Positions 6,268 through 14,167 of a stretch of DNA of 22,863 nucleotides are shown in pieces. Position numbers and translations under genes: made by a program. The number at the start of each line of letters is the position of its first letter. Position 1 is the stretch's first letter. This DNA comes from Chloroflexota bacterium (GTDB lineage Bacteria; Chloroflexota; Dehalococcoidia; SM23-28-2; HRBIN24), in contig JAUQPQ010000017.1 of the NCBI GenBank assembly GCA_030550295.1, positions 1 through 22,863 on the forward strand. Reading direction: 5' to 3'. Below the pieces are notes generated by a model that made no database searches, was not told the origin of the DNA, and was given only the letters and a program-made list of their open reading frames with translations.

Positions 6268-7521
6268 CTACAGGGGTAGATCAATGAGATGGCCCAGCTT
6301 GTCCCGCTTTGCCTGGAGGTAGCTACGGTTATGGGGATTGGGCGGAACGATGATGGGCACCCTCTCCACAATCTCCAGGCCATATCCCATAAGCCCCGCC
6401 CTCTTGCTGGGGTTATTGGTGAGGAGGCGCATCTTGCGTACCCCCAGGTCTACCAAGATCTGCATCCCTATGCCGTAGTCCCGCCTGTCGGCGGGGAAGC
6501 CTAGGGCCAAGTTGGCATCTACTGTATCTAGGCCATGGGCATCTTGGAGGGAGTAGGCCCTCACCTTGTTGCATAGCCCTATGCCCCGCCCCTCCTGTCG
6601 CATGTAAACAAATACTCCCTTCCCTTCCTGGGCAATGCGTTCCAGGGCCAAGGAGACCTGCTCACCACAGTCGCACCGGAGGCTGCCAAAGACGTCGCCC
6701 GTGACACACTGACTGTGCACTCGGACCAGCACAGGCTCATCAGGGGAGATCTCCCCCATAACTAGGGCCAGATGCTCATTGGCGTCCACCTGGGAGCGGT
6801 AGGCGACAAGCCTGAATTCGCCGTAGGGAGTAGGCAGACGGGCCTCGGCCACCCTTTCTATGAGGCGTTCCCTCTGCATGCGGTAGCGGATCAGCTGGTT
6901 TATGGCGATAACCTTGATGCCGTGGTGGCGGGCGAACTGGCGGATGCGGGGCCAGCGCATCATCGTCCCGTCCCTGTTCATGAGCTCGCACAGGACTCCA
7001 GCAGGATAGAGCCCAGCCAGCCGACACAAGTCTACCACTGCCTCCGTATGACCGGCCCTGACTAGCACCCCTCCATCTCGCGCCCGTAAGGGGTATATGT
7101 GGCCTGGCATCACCAGGTCGGAAGGCTTCGTCTTAGGATCCACTAGCACACGGATCGTCTGGGCACGGTCTTGGGCTGAAACGCCAGTGGAGACGTTGTA
7201 CCGGGCATCCACCGAGACGGTAAAGGCTGTCCCGTAACGGGAAGAGTTAGAAGAGACCATCAAAGGAATCTGAAGCTCATCAAGACGCTGGCCCGTCATG
7301 GGAACACAGATGATGCCGCTAGTGTGGCGCAACATGAAAGCGATGTGTTCTGGGGTAACAAACTGGGCAGGCAAAGTAAGGTCACCCTCGTTCTCTCTGT
7401 CCTCGTCATCGAGGATGATAACGAAGCGCCCCTGCCGGTACGCTTCTATAGCTTCCTCAACGCTGGCCAGCCCCAATTCACCTTCACCCCCCACCGATGC
7501 AGCCATCAACTCCTCGCTCAA
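6268..7521 (-). CDS. ribBA: Bifunctional 3,4-dihydroxy-2-butanone 4-phosphate synthase / GTP cyclohydrolase II
   Basis: One 417-residue polypeptide supplies both starting branches of riboflavin synthesis. The N-terminal RibB half (about 18-215) has DDEDRENEGDL, HTSGIICVPM, KPSDLVMPGH and RAGHTEAVVDL, with acidic and His residues for metal and ribulose-5-phosphate intact. The C-terminal RibA half (about 216-417) has the zinc-binding pattern C-x10-C-x-C in SQCVTGDVFGSLRCDCGEQ, and RQEGRGIGLCNK. The TTG at 7521 is preferred because AGGAGGT sits 6 bases upstream; an in-frame ATG at 7506 is too far from that site. It lies between ribE (26-base gap) and ribH (23-base gap). Unlike ribE and ribH, its motifs look standard. 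Confidence 0.95.
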   Translation of the reverse strand: MSEELMAASVGGEGELGLASVEEAIEAYRQGRFVIILDDEDRENEGDLTLPAQFVTPEHIAFMLRHTSGIICVPMTGQRLDELQIPLMVSSNSSRYGTAFTVSVDARYNVSTGVSAQDRAQTIRVLVDPKTKPSDLVMPGHIYPLRARDGGVLVRAGHTEAVVDLCRLAGLYPAGVLCELMNRDGTMMRWPRIRQFARHHGIKVIAINQLIRYRMQRERLIERVAEARLPTPYGEFRLVAYRSQVDANEHLALVMGEISPDEPVLVRVHSQCVTGDVFGSLRCDCGEQVSLALERIAQEGKGVFVYMRQEGRGIGLCNKVRAYSLQDAHGLDTVDANLALGFPADRRDYGIGMQILVDLGVRKMRLLTNNPSKRAGLMGYGLEIVERVPIIVPPNPHNRSYLQAKRDKLGHLIDLPL

Positions 7522-7547
7522 GCCTGACCTCCTGCGCTATTATACCT

Positions 7548-8159
7548 TTACCTCTCCCCCTGTGGGCTCAAGTAGGGCACCTGGGCCAACAACTGCTCCA
7601 GGTACCTGGCGAAGATATCCGTCTCCAGGTTGACCCTTTGGCCAGGGCGTCGGGATATCAGGTTGGTGTGCTCCTGAGTGTAGCGAACTAACGACACGGC
7701 GAACCAGTCATCTCCCTTGGCGACTACGGTGAGGCTGACGCCGTCCACAGCTATGGGGCCCTTCACCACTATATAGCGCATGATCTGGGGAGGAGCCTGA
7801 TAGCGAACGATGACCGCATCCTCCTCCCACTCCAACGAGAGGAGGGTGCCCGTGGCCTCCACTACCCCCCTTACTAGGTGGCCCGATAGGCGAGATGTCG
7901 GCGTGAGGGCCCGCTCCAGGTTGACAGGATCGCCCGGCCTCAAGTCTCCCAAGTTGGTGCGCCGGTATGTCTCAGGCATGATGTAAAAGGTGAATGAGTG
8001 GAAGTCTAGCTCGGCCACCGTTAGGTCAACGCCGTTGACGGCAATGGAATCGCCCTCCTTTGTCCCCTCCAAGCAGGTACGGGCGGCAATGCGCAAACGC
8101 CCTCCCTCCGCCTCCACCACTCGCCCTACTTCTTCGATGATCCCCGTAAAGATGCCCAT
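7548..8159 (-). CDS. ribE: Riboflavin synthase (alpha chain type), with active-site substitutions
   Basis: Riboflavin synthase dismutates two lumazines into riboflavin. The 203-residue product has the duplicated lumazine-binding domains: repeat 1 from FTGIIEEVG (4-12) to NLERALTP, and repeat 2 from SRLSGHLVRG (89-98) to the C-terminus. Ser39, Asp139 and Asp181 match conserved family positions. By my alignment, however, the positions of E. coli Cys48 and His102 are Asp45 and Val99, and the usual (I/V)P(H/E)T is VRYT (158-161). The frame is intact, so this is divergence rather than decay. The start codon follows the stop of the upstream metallo-hydrolase by 3 bases with only a weak GAGG, which suggests translational coupling. 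The same locus is called ribC or ribE in different organisms. Confidence 0.92.
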   Translation of the reverse strand: MGIFTGIIEEVGRVVEAEGGRLRIAARTCLEGTKEGDSIAVNGVDLTVAELDFHSFTFYIMPETYRRTNLGDLRPGDPVNLERALTPTSRLSGHLVRGVVEATGTLLSLEWEEDAVIVRYQAPPQIMRYIVVKGPIAVDGVSLTVVAKGDDWFAVSLVRYTQEHTNLISRRPGQRVNLETDIFARYLEQLLAQVPYLSPQGER

Positions 8160-8162
8160 CCC

Positions 8163-8804
8163 TCAGGAAGACTCCCAGAGTACGTCCCCACACAGGTCAG
8201 GGGGGTGAGGTCGCGATGCGAAGACGGCATATTCGGCCTTGGACTGGCCAATGGTAGTAGGGTCGCCATGGCCAGGCAAGACCAGGATGTCTTCGGGCAA
8301 GACGTAGAGCTTTTGAGTGATGGAGGCGATGATCTGCTGAAGATCTTGAGGGGTGTTAGTTCGGCCAGGGCCGCCCGGGAAAAGAGTATCTCCTGAGATA
8401 AGGTAGCGACCTATAAGGAAGCAGCAGCTGCCAGGGGTGTGGCCAGGTGTGTGCAGTACACGGATACGATGCCCTCCCACCCCAATCTCCTGCCCGTCCT
8501 CTAAGAAGATGTCCACCCTTTCGCGGGGCAAGAAAGGCTCCGCAGGATGACAGTATACGGGAGCACCCGTAGCCCCCTTTACCACGTCGTAGCCTAGCCA
8601 GTGGTCATGGTGGGTATGGGTGATTAAGATCCCCTTCACCCGCAAGCCTCCCATCACCCCCAATACCTCCTCTGAGCCGGAGGGCATATCCACTATGATC
8701 GCCTCCCCGGCCTCGGCATCGGCCACTACGTAGGCGTTGTTGGCAAAAGGCCCCAGCGGCCCAACCCAAAACAACCTTAGGGAACCGTCCTCGTATACCT
8801 TCAT
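8163..8804 (-). CDS. Metallo-beta-lactamase-fold hydrolase, glyoxalase II-like
   Basis: A 213-residue metallo-hydrolase with the zinc motif HxHxDH (H63, H65, D67, H68), the later ligands in HTPGHTPGS and SGDTLFPGG, and the closing His in LPGHGDPTT. The size and motif order fit glyoxalase II-like thioester hydrolases; the real substrate is unknown. It is the first gene of the riboflavin operon and ends 3 bases before ribE, so it is very probably co-transcribed. Start is ATG with GGAGG about 7 bases upstream. It is divergent from another metallo-hydrolase gene across a 63-base gap. No signal peptide; cytoplasmic. Confidence 0.88.
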   Translation of the reverse strand: MKVYEDGSLRLFWVGPLGPFANNAYVVADAEAGEAIIVDMPSGSEEVLGVMGGLRVKGILITHTHHDHWLGYDVVKGATGAPVYCHPAEPFLPRERVDIFLEDGQEIGVGGHRIRVLHTPGHTPGSCCFLIGRYLISGDTLFPGGPGRTNTPQDLQQIIASITQKLYVLPEDILVLPGHGDPTTIGQSKAEYAVFASRPHPPDLCGDVLWESS

Positions 8805-8867
8805 GTACCCCCTCCATTCGCCTATCTATGATACCATTGACGTGATGGCCTAAGGAGGGAACAGGCG
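8805..8867. promoter_or_regulatory. Short divergent promoter region between two metallo-hydrolase genes
   Basis: Only 63 bases separate the start codons of the two divergent genes. TATGATA at 8827-8833 reads as a possible -10 on the plus strand, and its complement TATCATA can serve the minus strand, so the two promoters may share this core. The -35 boxes are poor on both sides. AAGGAGG at 8852-8858 is the ribosome site of the plus-strand gene. There is no space here for an FMN riboswitch. Confidence 0.35.
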
Positions 8868-9791
8868 ATGGAGGCCCAACAGCTCAGTGAGCACGTCTTT
8901 TCCCTGCCCTTCCGGCCTCCCTTTTTCATCGGCTACCTAGCGCCTAACGTCTACCTGGTAAGGGACGGCGACGAGGGAGCCTTAGTGGACAGCGGCTTCA
9001 GCGACGACGATTCGGTGAACCAGCGCTTGGCATGGCTTAGAGGGGCCAACGTGCGCATTCGCTACATACTCCTCACCCACCACCACTTCGACCATGCCAG
9101 CGGTGCCCACCGCCTGGCTGAGGCACTAGGCGCCCAAGTGGTCCTACACGCCCAGGAGCAGCCCTTCTTGGAGGCATGGCGGGAAGAAGTGCCCCAAGAC
9201 ATGGATATACCTGCAGGGCAGGAGGAGGTTCGCCAGCGGATCCAGCGCTTCCGGTACGACGCCGCCCAAGCTGCCCGGGACCCCCTTTGGGTCCAAGATG
9301 AGACGGAGCTCAAGATAGGGCGCCTCGTCTTACACATCTGCTATACCCCTGGCCATACTATGGGCTCCATATGCATATGGATGCCTCAGGAGGGAATACT
9401 ATTCACTGGAGACACGGCCCTAGGTTTGGGTACCGTTGCCGTCTCCCCTCCCCCTTACGGCGACATGGGGCTTTATCTACGTTCTCTGGAAAGGCTGAAA
9501 AATCTGGGGCCCCAGATCTTACTGCCAGGCCACGGCCCCCCAGTGAAAGATGCCATCCGCAAGATCCAGGAGCTGATAGATCATCGGCGCGAAAGGGAGG
9601 AACAGATCTTGGGGCTGCTGGCCCAGGGCAAAGATACGGTGACTTCTCTCGTCCAAGCGATATATCCCGAGCTGGACGGGCGTATCCTTCCCATGGCGCA
9701 TCGCCAGGTCTCAGCCCACCTCCACAAGCTGATGCAGGAGGGTCAGGTACTCCTTATTGAGGCGGAGGAACCCCGATACGTCTTAGCCTAA
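8868..9791 (+). CDS. Metallo-beta-lactamase-fold protein with C-terminal winged-helix-like domain (LACTB2-like)
   Basis: A 307-residue protein with an N-terminal metallo-beta-lactamase domain carrying HxHxDH (H71, H73, D75, H76), YTPGHTMGSICIW, FTGDTALG and the closing LPGHGPPV. After this comes a helical segment rich in Arg and Glu, and a small C-terminal domain ending in HRQVSAHLHKLMQEGQ, which looks like a winged helix. This layout is that of LACTB2-type proteins, whose characterised members include a nuclease, although bacterial relatives have varied or unknown roles. Start is ATG with AAGGAGG upstream. lysA begins 1 base after its stop, so the two are in one operon with holB. Confidence 0.85.
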   Translation: MEAQQLSEHVFSLPFRPPFFIGYLAPNVYLVRDGDEGALVDSGFSDDDSVNQRLAWLRGANVRIRYILLTHHHFDHASGAHRLAEALGAQVVLHAQEQPFLEAWREEVPQDMDIPAGQEEVRQRIQRFRYDAAQAARDPLWVQDETELKIGRLVLHICYTPGHTMGSICIWMPQEGILFTGDTALGLGTVAVSPPPYGDMGLYLRSLERLKNLGPQILLPGHGPPVKDAIRKIQELIDHRREREEQILGLLAQGKDTVTSLVQAIYPELDGRILPMAHRQVSAHLHKLMQEGQVLLIEAEEPRYVLA

Positions 9792-9792
9792 G

Positions 9793-11106
9793 ATGGAGCT
9801 GGAACCCCTTCTCCCCATCCTCCCCCTAACAGCACAAGTCAACACCTCCGGTCACCTCGTCCTAGGGGGGTGCGATACGGTAGAGTTGGCCCACCGCTTC
9901 GGTACACCTCTGTACGTGCTGGACGAGCTGACCATGCGCACTATGTGCCGCCAATTCCGGCACGAGTTCCGGTCGCGGCATCCTGACACCACTATTATCT
10001 ATGCCTGTAAAGCCTACATTGGGCTGGCCATGGCCTCCCTCGTGGCCCAAGAAGACCTAGGGGCCGATGTGGTAAGCGGCGGCGAGCTGGCCTTCCTTAT
10101 CACCGTCGGCTTTTCTCCGGAGAAAATTTACTTTCACGGCAATAACAAGTCTCCCCAGGAGTTAGAGGAGGCCCTAAGGTACCAGGTGGGCAGGGTAGTA
10201 GTGGACAACTTTTATGAGCTGGAACTGCTGGAAAGGGTAGCGGCGCAGCTGGGACGGCGCCAACCTGTACTCTTGCGCATCTCCCCAGGCGTCGACCCCC
10301 ACACCCATGCCAAGACCACCACCGGCACCGTGGAGAGCAAGTTCGGTATCCCCATCGCCGATGGCCAAGCACGTGAGGCCGTGGCCAAGGCCGGCTCCTC
10401 CGAGCATCTAGAGCTGGTAGGCCTTCATTTCCATTTGGGCTCCCCCATCTTCGATGTGGCCCCCTACCAGGAGGCGATACGGATAACCATCGGCTTCGCT
10501 GCCGATGCCTTGGGCCCCCGATTCCAGGAGCTGGGAGTAGGAGGGGGCTTTGCCGCCCAATACGTCCCTCAACAGCCTCCCCCCTCCATATCTGCCTACG
10601 CCGAGGCCATAGTCCACGCATTAAAGGAGGAATGCCGACGTTACAGGATACCTACCCCTAGGTTAGTAGTGGAGCCAGGCAGGGCTATAGTAGCCCGTGC
10701 TGGTGTGGCCCTCTACACCGTAGGCGCCTGGAAAGCTGTTCCGGGAGGAAAGCGGTATATCTCTGTGGACGGCGGTATGGGCGATAACATCCGCCCTGCC
10801 CTTTACGGCGCCCAGTACGTTGCCCTTCTGGCCAATCGCCTCCTGGAGCCGGCCACCGAACGGGTGACAGTAGCTGGCAAGTTCTGCGAGTCGGGAGACG
10901 TGCTTGTGTGGGACGCCCATTTGCCCTCCCCCCGCCCTGGAGATCTGCTGGCCATCCCAGCAGCAGGGGCCTATACCTTGGCTATGGCCAGCAACTATAA
11001 CGCGTCTTTGCGCCCAGCGGTGGTCATGGTTAAAGACGGCGAGGCCCGCCTAGTGAGACGCCGTGAAACCTACAAAGACCTCCTGCAGTGCGAGGTGTGG
11101 CCCTAA
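9793..11106 (+). CDS. lysA: Diaminopimelate decarboxylase
   Basis: LysA removes CO2 from meso-diaminopimelate to make L-lysine. The 437 residues form a PLP-dependent alanine racemase-like barrel followed by a beta domain. Landmarks are the PLP lysine K73 in IIYACKAY, DVVSGGEL, the phosphate-binding GVGGGFAAQY, GLHFHLGSPIF, VEPGRAIVA, and the substrate Cys-Glu-Ser in KFCESGDVLVWD. The length is typical. Diaminopimelate also supplies peptidoglycan, which fits the alr and LCP genes downstream. The ATG lies 1 base after the preceding stop without its own clear ribosome site, implying coupled translation. Its stop TAA overlaps the holB ATG by one base. Confidence 0.95.
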   Translation: MELEPLLPILPLTAQVNTSGHLVLGGCDTVELAHRFGTPLYVLDELTMRTMCRQFRHEFRSRHPDTTIIYACKAYIGLAMASLVAQEDLGADVVSGGELAFLITVGFSPEKIYFHGNNKSPQELEEALRYQVGRVVVDNFYELELLERVAAQLGRRQPVLLRISPGVDPHTHAKTTTGTVESKFGIPIADGQAREAVAKAGSSEHLELVGLHFHLGSPIFDVAPYQEAIRITIGFAADALGPRFQELGVGGGFAAQYVPQQPPPSISAYAEAIVHALKEECRRYRIPTPRLVVEPGRAIVARAGVALYTVGAWKAVPGGKRYISVDGGMGDNIRPALYGAQYVALLANRLLEPATERVTVAGKFCESGDVLVWDAHLPSPRPGDLLAIPAAGAYTLAMASNYNASLRPAVVMVKDGEARLVRRRETYKDLLQCEVWP

Positions 11107-12146
11107 TGGGCAACTGGGGCATCATAGGCCACGAAAGGGAGATAAAGGGGATAGAGGCCTTCCTTTCTGGCACCTGGCATCCCCATGCCTTCCTTCTGGT
11201 AGGCCCTCCCCAGGTGGGGAAGGGCACCCTCGCCCGGAGGCTAGCCCAGGCTCTTAACTGCCTAGCCCCACCCCCTCAGCGCCCCTGCCAACTATGCCCC
11301 CAGTGCCAACGTATAGCTTCCTCCCTCCACCCCGATGTCTACCTGGTCACTGTAGAGCCGGGAGGCAAAGAGGTGCGCATCTCCCAGATTCGAGAGCTAG
11401 AGCACTGGCTTTATCTGAAACCATACGAGGGTAGGATGCGAGTGGCCATCATCGACCCTGCCGATGCTATGAATATAGAGGCCCAAAACGCTTTCCTAAA
11501 GACGTTGGAGGAGCCTCCAGAGCAAGCAGTCCTAATTTTGGTCGCCTGCCACGAAGGACGTCTTCTGCCCACCGTCCGGTCGAGGTGCCAGAGGGTGGCC
11601 CTTGCTCCTGTCCCCATCCCCCTCCTAGCCTCGGCCTTGGCGCAAATGGGGGTGCGTGAAGGGGAGCTCTTCGCCCGTCTTGCCCAGGGAAGGCCGGGCC
11701 TCGCCTTAACGCTGGCCTATGAACCAGACCTGTGGGCCCGGTGGCAGGAAGAGGCCCAGCGTGCCGCCTCGCTACCGCACATGAGCATAAGGGATCGCCT
11801 CCAACTGGCTCAGGCGTTGGCCTCCGCTGAAGCCGGTCAGGGTAGCCCCAAGGGCCTCCTCTGGGCCCTAGACGTATGGGAGCGCTGGTGGGAGGACGTC
11901 CTCCTCGTCCAGGGAGGGGCCCTTCATCTGGCAGCGCACCTTCACCTGTTGCCACAACTGGAGGCAAGCGCCCAGATCCCCTCACAAGAGGTACAGGCCT
12001 TCCTCTGGGCCATAATGCGCACCCGCCAATACCTAGAGAGCAACGTTAACGCTAGGTTAGCCCTGGAGATCCTCCTCTTGGAGGCCCCCCAGGTACCCTC
12101 AGATAACTCTAAAGGGGCCCTTGCTGTTGAAGCAGGCGCATGTTAA
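11106..12146 (+). CDS. holB: DNA polymerase III subunit delta prime (clamp-loader ATPase family)
   Basis: A 346-residue AAA+ clamp-loader subunit that, with delta and tau/gamma, loads the beta clamp onto DNA. It has the P-loop GPPQVGKGT (33-41), a zinc-binding set C52-x8-C61-x2-C64-x2-C67, the acidic IIDPADAMN, the helix AFLKTLEEPP, and the sensor-like RSRC. These are typical of delta prime; tau/gamma would be much longer. I prefer the ATG at 11106 (TAATG overlap with lysA, GAGGTG about 8 bases upstream) over a GTG at 11088 that would run further into lysA. The C-terminal third is poorly conserved, as usual for delta prime. The link to lysA and speD looks like operon convenience. Confidence 0.9.
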   Translation: MGNWGIIGHEREIKGIEAFLSGTWHPHAFLLVGPPQVGKGTLARRLAQALNCLAPPPQRPCQLCPQCQRIASSLHPDVYLVTVEPGGKEVRISQIRELEHWLYLKPYEGRMRVAIIDPADAMNIEAQNAFLKTLEEPPEQAVLILVACHEGRLLPTVRSRCQRVALAPVPIPLLASALAQMGVREGELFARLAQGRPGLALTLAYEPDLWARWQEEAQRAASLPHMSIRDRLQLAQALASAEAGQGSPKGLLWALDVWERWWEDVLLVQGGALHLAAHLHLLPQLEASAQIPSQEVQAFLWAIMRTRQYLESNVNARLALEILLLEAPQVPSDNSKGALAVEAGAC

Positions 12147-12158
12147 CTTAGGGGGCAG

Positions 12159-12183
12159 CTTGGCAGCGCAGTAACCTGCCAGG
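12159..12183 (+). promoter_or_regulatory. Small hairpin between holB and speD
   Basis: TGGCAG (12161-12166) pairs with CTGCCA (12176-12181) around a 9-base loop, and two more pairs, one of them G-U, extend the stem outward to 12159 and 12183. No T run follows, so it is not a standard terminator. It lies about 37 bases upstream of the speD start, in the only real gap of this operon (74 bases). It could mark a processing site or be chance. Confidence 0.3.
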
Positions 12184-12220
12184 GCAAAGAACCATCTTCG
12201 ACCATCAGGAGGAGGTGACG

Positions 12221-12607
12221 ATGCACCTGGTAGTGGACGGCTTCGGCGGAGACCCTCAGCTCTTGGCTGATGAAGCGACGGTGCGCACCATGTTGGAGGA
12301 GTACCCCCTAAGGTTGGGGATGAGCATCATCCATCCACCTGCAGTGGTTCGATATGAGGGGCCTGTGCCCGAGGACTGGGGGTATTCAGGCTTCGTGATG
12401 ATAGCTGAGAGCCACATCGCCGTGCACACCTTCCCTGCCAGGGGAATGGTCTGGGTGGATGTCTTCTCCTGCCGACCCTTCTCGCCCGAGGCCGTACTGG
12501 AGGACTTGAAGGCGAGGTTCCGCCTCAAAGAGCTGCGCGTTCAGGAGCTTCCCCGGGGACTTGAATACGTAACGGTCAGTGGCACCCTACGTGAGGGTAG
12601 GCCCTGA
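12221..12607 (+). CDS. speD: S-adenosylmethionine decarboxylase-family proenzyme (SpeD-like, pyruvoyl-dependent)
   Basis: A 128-residue SpeD-family protein. Such proteins cut themselves before an internal Ser, turning it into a pyruvoyl cofactor. The cleavage site is visible as Glu63-Ser64 in AESHIAVHTFP, with the supporting His and the segment VDVFSC downstream. Classical SpeD makes decarboxylated AdoMet for spermidine synthesis, but some bacterial SpeD homologues are reported to have become arginine or ornithine decarboxylases, and no spermidine synthase gene is nearby. The ATG at 12221 is chosen because AGGAGG stands about 7 bases upstream; a GTG at 12215 lies inside that site. Its last 32 bases overlap the end of the convergent sugar-kinase gene. 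Confidence 0.88.
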   Translation: MHLVVDGFGGDPQLLADEATVRTMLEEYPLRLGMSIIHPPAVVRYEGPVPEDWGYSGFVMIAESHIAVHTFPARGMVWVDVFSCRPFSPEAVLEDLKARFRLKELRVQELPRGLEYVTVSGTLREGRP

Positions 12608-13409
12608 GACGGGCCTCAACTGCCTGCCTCCACGGCACCCCCCTCACCCCTTCCTGCTCCACCACTAAGGAAGCAGCCGCCGAGGCGAAGCGGGCCGCCT
12701 CAAAGGGATCGGTCCCTTCGTATAAGGCCACCAGAAAAGCGGCAGCAAACACGTCCCCTGCACCCGTAGGGTCTACTACCCTGGCCGGGAAGGCCCCTAT
12801 ATGGCGCCAATGCCCGTTCCACGCCACCTCAGCCCCCCTCTCCCCACGAGTGTAGGCCACAATGGGCACCTGCGCCGCCCAACGATGAAGGATTGTTCGC
12901 CCCTCCCATGGGTCTAGATCTTCATCGGAGAGGAAGACGGCCTTGAAGGGAGCCAAATTCTGAGGAGGCCGCCGCCGCCCCACCTCCCCACCAGGGCCCA
13001 GACGTCTCAGCCATCCCTGTAAGCACGCCCCCACGATAGAGGAGGGGAAAAGGCGGGCCAGACGGGGCGACACCTCCCCCATGACAGGCCCCAATAGCAC
13101 TACCTCGGCACTTTTAAACTTGGGAGGAATGTGCCGAGCAGATATGGGCCGCGCTAAGGACTCGACCACTTGTCTCCTCGTGCCCCCCTCGTAGATGTTG
13201 CGGAACCTGGTGTTGAGCGGCGACGGGACGATATGGACATCAAGGCCCTCCAGCTCAGACGGCAGACAGGTGGCAGAAGTTACTATCGCCACCTCCATCC
13301 CCAGGCGAAAGGCCATCAGCCCAGCATAGGCTGCGGTGCCCCCAAGACGCCACCCCCCAGGCACTACGTCCTGGACGACGTGGCCCACCACCAAGAAGCG
13401 GGGGCTCAT
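12576..13409 (-). CDS. PfkB-family (ribokinase-like) sugar kinase
   Basis: A 277-residue kinase of the PfkB/ribokinase family. It starts with the conserved N-terminal strand (FLVVGHVVQDVV) and GGTAAYAG (23-30), and has the PfkB signature DPTGAGD (213-219), where Asp219 is the expected catalytic base, followed by FAAAFL. The substrate could be a sugar, nucleoside or related polyol; the middle of the protein gives no clear hint. Its ATG overlaps the khpB stop by four bases (ATGA), so it is translated as the last gene of the rpmH-yidC-khpB operon. The 3' end overlaps speD on the other strand. It is slightly shorter than typical family members (about 300 residues). Confidence 0.87.
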   Translation of the reverse strand: MSPRFLVVGHVVQDVVPGGWRLGGTAAYAGLMAFRLGMEVAIVTSATCLPSELEGLDVHIVPSPLNTRFRNIYEGGTRRQVVESLARPISARHIPPKFKSAEVVLLGPVMGEVSPRLARLFPSSIVGACLQGWLRRLGPGGEVGRRRPPQNLAPFKAVFLSDEDLDPWEGRTILHRWAAQVPIVAYTRGERGAEVAWNGHWRHIGAFPARVVDPTGAGDVFAAAFLVALYEGTDPFEAARFASAAASLVVEQEGVRGVPWRQAVEARLRAYPHVGCH

Positions 13410-14167
13410 CGAGGGGGACGAGGAGGGGGAGGCCTGCGCCCAGACCGCCTAGGGGAGATGATCACCTTTCTAGCCTCCCCATTGCCGATGCTGGATGTCA
13501 CCACGTTAGGATCGTCCAATAGGGCTAAGTGGACGATGCGCCTCTCGGCAGGAGGCATAGGCTCCAAGGTTATAGGCCTACCCGTTTGCTTCACCTTCTC
13601 TGCCAGGCGGAAGGCTAAGTTGCGCAGCGACTCCTCCCTTCGGCGCTTATAGCCCTCCACGTCCACGGTGACGATGACCCTGCTGCCAAACTGACGGTTG
13701 ATCACCACATTTATGATGTGCTGAAGGGCAGCTAACGTAGAGCCACGGCGACCGATGAGGATACCTAAGTCCTCTCCCTCTACGCCTCGCACATCCAGAA
13801 CGGCACTTGAGCGGCCATACCCGTCAGCGGCTGTCTCTGGGGCCCGTACGGTGATGTGGGCCTTAATGCCCAAAAGGGCCAATATCTCCTCCAGGTACTC
13901 CACCGCCTTGGCCACCTCAGGGGCATCGGGGCCTTTCACTACTACCCCCTCTTCCTCCTCCCCTTCCTCCTCTCCCACTGGCGAGTAGGCCTCAAGGGGG
14001 ACTACTCTCACTTTGGCTTCCTCGGCACCTACGCCCAGGATCCCAGGCCGGCCTGGACTTATCACCTCTATGTGCACCTCTTCCCGGGTCAGGCCTAGTT
14101 GGGCTAGGGCCTTCTCGATGGCCTCATCTAAAGTCCTACCTGTTGCTTCGACTCCTTCCTTTGACAT
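13406..14167 (-). CDS. khpB: RNA-binding protein KhpB (Jag/SpoIIIJ-associated)
   Basis: KhpB binds RNA together with KhpA and is normally encoded next to yidC. The 253-residue product has the three expected domains: an N-terminal Jag-N domain (about 1-60, with LDEAIEKALAQLGL and ISPGRPGILGVG), a KH domain (about 100-175, with GILIGRRGSTLAALQHIINV), and a C-terminal R3H domain (about 176-240, with LEPMPPAERRIVHLAL). An acidic run of Glu (GEEEGEEEEG) links the first two, and a basic Pro/Arg tail ends the protein. The ATG at 14167 has GAGGGAGG upstream and gives the standard start, so I reject a longer reading from 14248. It begins 32 bases inside the end of yidC. Confidence 0.93.
   Translation of the reverse strand: MSKEGVEATGRTLDEAIEKALAQLGLTREEVHIEVISPGRPGILGVGAEEAKVRVVPLEAYSPVGEEEGEEEEGVVVKGPDAPEVAKAVEYLEEILALLGIKAHITVRAPETAADGYGRSSAVLDVRGVEGEDLGILIGRRGSTLAALQHIINVVINRQFGSRVIVTVDVEGYKRRREESLRNLAFRLAEKVKQTGRPITLEPMPPAERRIVHLALLDDPNVVTSSIGNGEARKVIISPRRSGRRPPPPRPPR

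Noticed and set aside
8805..8867. FMN riboswitch upstream of the riboflavin operon
   Set aside because: The gap of 63 bases is too short and lacks the conserved RFN segments.
11088..11105. GTG start for holB
   Set aside because: The ATG at 11106 overlaps the lysA stop (TAATG), has GAGGTG at a proper distance, and gives the normal delta-prime N-terminus.
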